64,000 bases of DNA from Acidobacteriota bacterium (lineage in GTDB: Bacteria > Acidobacteriota > Thermoanaerobaculia > Multivoradales > Multivoraceae). Below are positions 59,139 to 64,000 of this stretch, piece after piece. Where the stretch lies: assembly GCA_026707545.1 (NCBI GenBank), contig JAPOWR010000001.1, forward strand, positions 248,001 to 312,000. Reading direction: 5' to 3'. How positions within the stretch are numbered: position 1 is the first letter of the stretch; each line of letters opens with the position of its first letter. Below the pieces are notes generated by a model. The model was given only the letters and a program-made list of their open reading frames with translations. It had not been told where the DNA came from and did no database searches. The translations under genes were made by a program, and so were the position numbers.

Positions 59139-61658
59139 CTACTGCGGAAACGCCGACGTGTCGCCCAGGCCGCAGAAGGGACGGCTCGGGTTCGAGTACG
59201 TCTTCGACACACCGGCCACGGTGTCCGTGACGGTCAACTGGTAGTCGACATCGGTCAGCCCTGCGGCGAAGACCCAGAAGGCCTTGTTGATCGTTGTGCC
59301 GTCGAGCGCCTTGACCGCGAGTTCGATGTTCCCGGGCGAGAAGAACCACATGTAGCCGGTGGCGTCGGCGCCCGGCAGCGGCGTGGCGACCCCGCTCTCG
59401 CCGTCGGCCTTGGTCCACTCCGCGGTCACTTCGAAGCGGCCGTCCAGCAGGCAGAGCGCTCCGGGGGGGCACGTCCCCTCGGTGGTGGCGGACCGGATCT
59501 TGTCGGGAGCAGTCGCGTTGGGAACGCGCTGCCTGTTCCAGGCTCCGCCGGTGACGGCTGCGAAGCCCGCCGGCTCGCCGAATGCCTTCGAATCGCCGCG
59601 CCCGCAGATCTCGCCCGGCGGATTGCGGTAGACGACGACACGGTCGTGGAGGGTGTCGGTGACGGTGAGCCAGTACTCGACGTCGGAAAGTGCCCCGTAG
59701 TACACCCAGTGGTGGTCGTTGATGGCTCGCCCGTCGAGCAACTTGAACACGAGCTCCACGTTCTCGGGCGAGAAGAAGGTCGCGGTGCCGCTCTCGTCGC
59801 TCAGGCGTTGCAGCGAGCCCGTGCCGCGCTTTCCGTTGTATTGGGACTGCCACTCGACCTCGACCCGGAACCGGCCGCCGGAAAGGCAGAGGGTACCTTC
59901 GCCGTCCGTGCAGCCCGGACCGGCGGTCATGTCCTGAATCACGCCCACGGCGCGAGCTTCGGGCAGGTCCGCGCCGCCGGAGACGTCGCTCAGGACGAGA
60001 TCGAAGAGCTCGCTGCGCTCGATCTCGTCGTCCGCCATCAGCGGGACGTGGACCAGACGCGCGCCAGATTCCCCGTCCTTCCACACGAGCCGCCCCTCGA
60101 CGGCGCTGAAGTCCGTGTCGGCGGCAGAACGGGGCATCGTCCGGTAGCGGACGGCGATCTCCCCGCGCGTACCGCCCCGGCGTTCGACCGCGATCGTGGC
60201 CTCCTCGCCCTCGTGGCCGGGGAACGCCGGCCCGGTGAACTCGATCGACCCGGCGGGGTTGACCGGCCGACCTCCGGGTCCGAGTTCGAGCCGCATCCGG
60301 TGCGGTGCGTCGATGTCGCCGCTCATCGACTCGAACTCGAAGCGGAAGTCGCGCGGCACGTCTCTTGTGGGGTTTGGGAGCAGCGGAATCCGGACGGTTT
60401 GCGGCTTTGCGTCGCCGTGCTCCCACCGCAGCTCTCCTTCGGTGCTGCGGAACTCCCGGCCGGCTCTGGCGCTGCCGTTTCGGGTCCCGTAGGCCAGTGT
60501 GACGGCGCCGTCGCTACCGCCCACCCGCTTGACCTCGATTGTGATCGCATCAGCGTCGCCGCCTCCGGCCGCCGCGGTTGCCACGAGCCGCCCCCGCCGC
60601 TCCGGCTTCATCGCGTCGCGCGCCAGATCCTGAAGTTGCTCGAAGTAGTAGCGGTACGTCTCCTGCGGCCGCGGAGACTGCTCCGAGAGGGTGATCATCG
60701 TCATCACGATGTCGGCCTCGGGATCGACGCCGATGTACTGCCCGTTGTAGCCGTGGGCGAGGTAGCGGCCCTGGGGCCGGATCCACCACTGGTAGCCGTA
60801 GCTCGGAGCCTCGGCGATGCCGGCGGTCTGACCGCGCGTCGCCTCGGCGATCCACTCACGCGAGACCAGGCGCTTGCCTTCCCACAGCCCTTCCTGGAGC
60901 GTGAGCTGGCCGATCTTCGCCATGTCGCGGGGTCGGATCCGGAGGCCGGTGCCGCCCCAGTGGCGGCCGCTCAGGTCCGGGTCCCAGGTGGCCGTGGTGA
61001 TCCCGAGCGGCCCGAAGAGGTGCTGCTGGACGAAGGCCAGGTGACTCTTGCCGGACGCGCGGTTGTTCACCTCGGCGATCACATGGGAGAGCCCGCTGGA
61101 GTAGCTGAATTCCGTGCCCGGTTGGGCGACGACATCCCGTGTCAGGACGTAGTCGACGCTGTCGGCGTTGTTCCAGAACGCGCCGGCGGTTTCGTTCCAG
61201 GCCAGCCCGGCGGTCATCGTCAGCGCGTGGCGCAGGGTGATGCCGTTCTTCGGCGGCTCCCTCAGGCGGTGGGCGTAGTGCGGCAGAAGGTGGACGAGCC
61301 GGGTGTTGACGCCCGGCAGCAGGCCCTGGTCCATCGCGATGCCTACCGCCAGCGAGGTGACGCTCTTGCTGACTGAATGGACGTTCTTCAGGGTCTTGTT
61401 GGTATAGCCGCCGAAGTAGGCCTCCGCGACCAGGGTGCCGTGCCGAACGATGACGACTCCGCGTACGGTCCGATAGTCGGCCTGTGAGCGCACCCGGTTG
61501 AAGATCTCGCGGACGGTCGCTTCGTCGAGGCCCTGGTCGGCGGGAACGGAGCGAAACCAGGCGTCGCCGATGTCCGCGGGCTCCTGCGCTTGCGCGGGCT
61601 GCGAAACGCCCCCGAAGAGAAGCGCCGCGACCATCGCTCTGAGGATGACGTCCTTCAT
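59139..61658 (-). CDS. Secreted class C beta-lactamase-fold serine hydrolase with Calx-beta and duplicated C-terminal modules
   Basis: 839 residues from ATG 61658, signal peptide ending QPAQAQ. Residues ~30-370 are a serine hydrolase of the penicillin-binding fold: SVSK (S95 to K98) and YSS (Y186). HALTMTAGLAW and YGYQWWIRPQGRYLAHGYNGQY are typical. Two Calx-beta-like domains follow (about 380-590; AITIEVKRVGGSDGAVTLAYGT, ATIAVERRGGTRGEIAVRYRT). Two copies of a Cys-containing module follow (about 597-839; GRFRVEVEW and GRFEVTAEW, FFSPxNxELxxKxLDGxxIN, LTVTDT, FCGLGD). The hydrolase probably acts on a peptide or ester outside the cell. Confidence 0.88.
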   Translation of the reverse strand: MKDVILRAMVAALLFGGVSQPAQAQEPADIGDAWFRSVPADQGLDEATVREIFNRVRSQADYRTVRGVVIVRHGTLVAEAYFGGYTNKTLKNVHSVSKSVTSLAVGIAMDQGLLPGVNTRLVHLLPHYAHRLREPPKNGITLRHALTMTAGLAWNETAGAFWNNADSVDYVLTRDVVAQPGTEFSYSSGLSHVIAEVNNRASGKSHLAFVQQHLFGPLGITTATWDPDLSGRHWGGTGLRIRPRDMAKIGQLTLQEGLWEGKRLVSREWIAEATRGQTAGIAEAPSYGYQWWIRPQGRYLAHGYNGQYIGVDPEADIVMTMITLSEQSPRPQETYRYYFEQLQDLARDAMKPERRGRLVATAAAGGGDADAITIEVKRVGGSDGAVTLAYGTRNGSARAGREFRSTEGELRWEHGDAKPQTVRIPLLPNPTRDVPRDFRFEFESMSGDIDAPHRMRLELGPGGRPVNPAGSIEFTGPAFPGHEGEEATIAVERRGGTRGEIAVRYRTMPRSAADTDFSAVEGRLVWKDGESGARLVHVPLMADDEIERSELFDLVLSDVSGGADLPEARAVGVIQDMTAGPGCTDGEGTLCLSGGRFRVEVEWQSQYNGKRGTGSLQRLSDESGTATFFSPENVELVFKLLDGRAINDHHWVYYGALSDVEYWLTVTDTLHDRVVVYRNPPGEICGRGDSKAFGEPAGFAAVTGGAWNRQRVPNATAPDKIRSATTEGTCPPGALCLLDGRFEVTAEWTKADGESGVATPLPGADATGYMWFFSPGNIELAVKALDGTTINKAFWVFAAGLTDVDYQLTVTDTVAGVSKTYSNPSRPFCGLGDTSAFPQ

Positions 61659-61833
61659 CGTGGAGATCCGAACCGCGCCGCCTGCACCTGCCCGGTCCGA
61701 GGCGCCGGCTTCACTTTGACACAAGCGGGCGAACCTGCCCGCCGGCCGGTATCCTTGGGCTACGCAAAGCGTCGTTTCATCAGAGCCCCGTCCTTGGACG
61801 GCGGCTCTTCCCGCGGCAGGAGGGAGTTACAGG

Positions 61834-63465
61834 ATGTCTCGTTCATCGTTCACCGCTGTGTTGCTCGCCGTTCCGGTTCTCTGTCTGGCATCGTGGGGTT
61901 GCGCCGTCTCCGTGAGCTCGGAGACGGCGGCCGAGCCCACCGACGCCTCCGACTTCGACGCCTCGGTCGATGTCGGGTCGATCGACTTCCCGACTTCGGC
62001 GGGCGAGGAGGCGCAGAAGCACTTCATCCGCGGCGTCGCGATTCTCCACAGCTTCGGCTACGAGCAGGCGCGCGAGCAATTCCACGCCGCCCAGGAGATC
62101 GAGCCCGATTTCGCGCTCGCGTACTGGGGTGAGACGCTGACCTACAACCATCCGTTGATGCCGGAACGGGATCTTGAGTCGCCGCGCGAAGCCCTGGCGC
62201 GGCTCGGCGAGACCCGCGACGAACGGGCGGCCAAGGCCGGCGACGAGCGCGAACGGGGCTTCCTGACCGCGGTCGAGGAGTTGTTCGGCGAAGGCGAACT
62301 GGTCGAGCGGCGCATCGCCTACATGGAGGCGATGGAGCGGCTCTACGAGAGCTACCCGGACGACGACGAAGTCGCCGCTTTCTACGCGCTGTCGCTGCTG
62401 CAGGCGGTCGGGCCGCTCGACGACGACACCTTCCGGCTGAACGTCCTGGCAGGGTCGATCGGTCTCGGCGTCTTCGAGCGCAACCCGAACCACCCCGGGG
62501 CGGCCCACTACATCATCCACGCCTTCGACGATCCGGTCCACGCGCCGCTGGCGCTGCCGGCGGCCTATCGCTTCGCCGACATCGCAGCCGCCGTCTCCCA
62601 CGCCCGCCACATGCCGTCGCACATCTTCATCCAGCGCGGCATGTGGGACCGGGTGTCGAAGTCGAACGACTCGGCCTACGAGGCCGCGGTGGCGCTCTGG
62701 GACCCGGGCGAACGGGTCAGCGACATGGTCCACTCGCTCGACTGGGGGCAGTACGGAGACCTGCAGCGCGGCGACTACGCCAAGGCGCGGGAGTGGATCG
62801 CCGAACTCGACGACCTGGTCGAGCGCACCGAAAGCGACTGGGCCGAGAACACCGTGCCGCTCGTGCGGGCCCGCTACATCGTGGAGACGGAGGAGTGGGA
62901 GACGCGCGAGATCACGGACGACACGTCCAGTTCGGAGTTGCTGGCGACCGGGATCTCGGCGGTCCACACCGGTGAACTCGACCTGGCCCGTGAGGCCGCC
63001 GCGCGGCTCAAGAAGGCGGGCGAGCGGCAGAGCGGCGACAGCTCGACGTTCCAGCGCGGCCCCAAGCCCGCCCAGGTCATGCACCACGAGGTCGCGGGCC
63101 TGATCCGGCTCGCCGAGGGCGACGCCGACGGTGCCGTCGAACTGTTCGACAAGGGGCTGGCGATAGCATCGACGATGGGGCCGCCGCGCGGCGCGGCGTC
63201 GCCGATCAAGCCGATCCGGGAACTCTACGGCGAGGTGCTGCTGCAGATCGACCGCCCGGAGGACGCGATCGCGCAGTTCGAGGACCAGTTGCTCTACACC
63301 CCCAACCGGCCACGCACCCTGCTGGGGCTGGCCCGCGCGCAGTCCGCCGCCGGCGACAGGGCGGCCGCCTCCGAGTCGTATCAGAGGTTGCTCGAGACGT
63401 GGTCAGGCGCGACCGAGCCGAAGGAGCTTGCCGAGGCGCGGGAGTTCGTCGCCTCCGCCATGTAA
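61834..63465 (+). CDS. Exported TPR-repeat protein
   Basis: 543 residues, with AGGAGGG before the ATG. The N-terminal signal ends near WGC (Cys23), perhaps a lipoprotein although the lipobox is weak. Helical repeats of the tetratricopeptide type run through the protein (HFIRGVAILHSFGYEQAREQFHAAQEIEPDFALAYWGE as one repeat, seen as YEQAREQFHAAQEIEP). NPNHPGAAHYIIHAFDDPVHA and HARHMPSHIF are His-rich motifs conserved in a TPR group I have seen in related genomes. It probably acts as a scaffold in the periplasm. It is divergent from the serine hydrolase with a 175-base gap. Confidence 0.85.
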   Translation: MSRSSFTAVLLAVPVLCLASWGCAVSVSSETAAEPTDASDFDASVDVGSIDFPTSAGEEAQKHFIRGVAILHSFGYEQAREQFHAAQEIEPDFALAYWGETLTYNHPLMPERDLESPREALARLGETRDERAAKAGDERERGFLTAVEELFGEGELVERRIAYMEAMERLYESYPDDDEVAAFYALSLLQAVGPLDDDTFRLNVLAGSIGLGVFERNPNHPGAAHYIIHAFDDPVHAPLALPAAYRFADIAAAVSHARHMPSHIFIQRGMWDRVSKSNDSAYEAAVALWDPGERVSDMVHSLDWGQYGDLQRGDYAKAREWIAELDDLVERTESDWAENTVPLVRARYIVETEEWETREITDDTSSSELLATGISAVHTGELDLAREAAARLKKAGERQSGDSSTFQRGPKPAQVMHHEVAGLIRLAEGDADGAVELFDKGLAIASTMGPPRGAASPIKPIRELYGEVLLQIDRPEDAIAQFEDQLLYTPNRPRTLLGLARAQSAAGDRAAASESYQRLLETWSGATEPKELAEAREFVASAM

Positions 63466-63475
63466 GGCCTCTCGG

Positions 63476-63880
63476 GTGACCTTCGAGACCGAGTTCGAGA
63501 CCAGACACAGCGACTGCTTCGCCGCCACCGGCTTCGTCCACGCCGGCGTGTTGCTGGCGCTGACCGAGATGGCCTACGCGCGGTTCGAGCAGCACTGCGG
63601 CATCGATGCCGGCCTGAAGCCCGAGCACGTCTACGCGGTGCAGCGGTCGACGAAGGCGACGTATTACTCGCCGCTCCGCTGGCAGGAAGGGGCTCGCATC
63701 CGGGTCAGCACGACGGAGGCGACGGAGCGCGGGTTCGATCAGGACTTCGAGGTTCTCTCGGCCGCCGACGGCCGCGAGATCGCACGGTTCACGCATCGCT
63801 GGGTGTTGCTCGATACGCGGGCCGGACGCCCGGTGGCTCTGTCCGGGGACATTCGACAGCGGCTCCTGGGGGAGGATTGA
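63476..63880 (+). CDS. Hotdog-fold acyl-CoA thioesterase
   Basis: 134 residues from GTG 63476, 10 bases after the TPR gene. FETRHSDCFAATGFVHAGVLLALTEMAYARFEQHCGI resembles the 4-hydroxybenzoyl-CoA thioesterase family (seen as RHSDCFAATGFVHAG and LTEMAYARFEQ). The usual catalytic Asp position reads SDCFAATG instead of TDxxGHVN, so substrate and mechanism are uncertain. It cleaves a CoA thioester in the cytosol. It is probably co-transcribed with the TPR gene and the following lipoprotein. Confidence 0.82.
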   Translation: MTFETEFETRHSDCFAATGFVHAGVLLALTEMAYARFEQHCGIDAGLKPEHVYAVQRSTKATYYSPLRWQEGARIRVSTTEATERGFDQDFEVLSAADGREIARFTHRWVLLDTRAGRPVALSGDIRQRLLGED

Positions 63881-63904
63881 GATCGTGCCTGGAAGGGAGT
63901 TTCC

Positions 63905-64000
63905 ATGAACCGCAGACCGCCTTGCCGTCTCCTGGCCGTGATCGTCGTGGCCGCAGCCGCCTGTACCGGGTCGGGACAGCCCGAGGCTGAGGGCCTGGGC
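63905..64000 (+). CDS. Lipoprotein, N-terminal fragment (cut by window edge)
   Basis: 32 codons are visible: ATG at 63905 with GGGAG upstream, a basic start, the hydrophobic CRLLAVIVVAAAA, then Cys20 followed by TGSGQPEAEG, a plausible lipobox and flexible linker. The remainder lies beyond the window, so no function can be given. It lies 24 bases after the thioesterase gene on the same strand. Confidence 0.7.
   Translation, partial: MNRRPPCRLLAVIVVAAAACTGSGQPEAEGLG

Overview
The window is very GC-rich, densely coded DNA. GTG starts are frequent and 4-base stop/start overlaps (ATGA, GTGA, TTGA) are common. No rRNA, tRNA, CRISPR array or insertion sequence was seen. The best guess for the host is a Gram-negative bacterium of the Acidobacteriota, plausibly class Thermoanaerobaculia. 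Reasons: outer-membrane parts (RND efflux, DUF481, LpxL-type acyltransferase), many predicted lipoproteins, a serine hydrolase ending in two copies of a secreted module I associate with that class, and a carboxypeptidase-regulatory/heme/Vgb-propeller protein. This assignment is inference from gene content.

Layout. 0-0.7 kb: N-terminal part of boxC (aerobic benzoyl-CoA degradation), cut by the left edge. 0.7-6.3 kb: a polyamine-type ABC importer operon with two tandem substrate-binding lipoproteins. 6.3-9 kb: a DUF4143 AAA ATPase preceded by five 22-bp tandem repeats, then a threonine dehydratase-like enzyme. 9-13.7 kb: MFS transporter, exported PCMT, di-heme peroxidase operon, HAD hydrolase. 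13.7-23.5 kb: a MamK-like actin in operon with a membrane-anchored cell-wall amidase, divergent from an RND efflux operon whose adaptor carries a C-terminal AMIN domain, followed by a D-aminoacylase-like amidohydrolase. 23.5-29.4 kb (minus strand): crotonase, galactokinase-like kinase, GyrI-like protein, FitAB toxin-antitoxin, GH20 hexosaminidase and VOC protein. 29.5-45 kb: RecD2 helicase, VC_2705-type Na+ symporter with its DUF4212 subunit, acyltransferase, sulfatase, CoaA, peroxiredoxin, FecCD-type ABC importer, MaoC and threonine aldolase, Ppx/GppA, HAD. 45-52 kb: VapBC, a single-chain biotin-dependent carboxylase, GNAT, MATE. 52-53.9 kb: a strongly signalled propeller/heme gene with its own terminator.

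53.9-58.3 kb is the most accessory-looking stretch: five small four-helix membrane proteins surround an ABC-type AAA ATPase and a TOPRIM-like protein joined by a 4-base overlap. By eye, two of the membrane proteins upstream of the pair have paralogues downstream of it, in reverse order. This is the best candidate for an undescribed, possibly anti-phage, system. 58.3-64 kb: DUF481 outer-membrane protein, multidomain serine hydrolase, TPR lipoprotein, hotdog thioesterase and the start of a lipoprotein.

The second candidate system is 13.7-22.1 kb. Amidase, actin-like filament protein and an AMIN-bearing efflux adaptor are divergently arranged, and the AMIN domain usually attached to such amidases is found on the pump adaptor instead.
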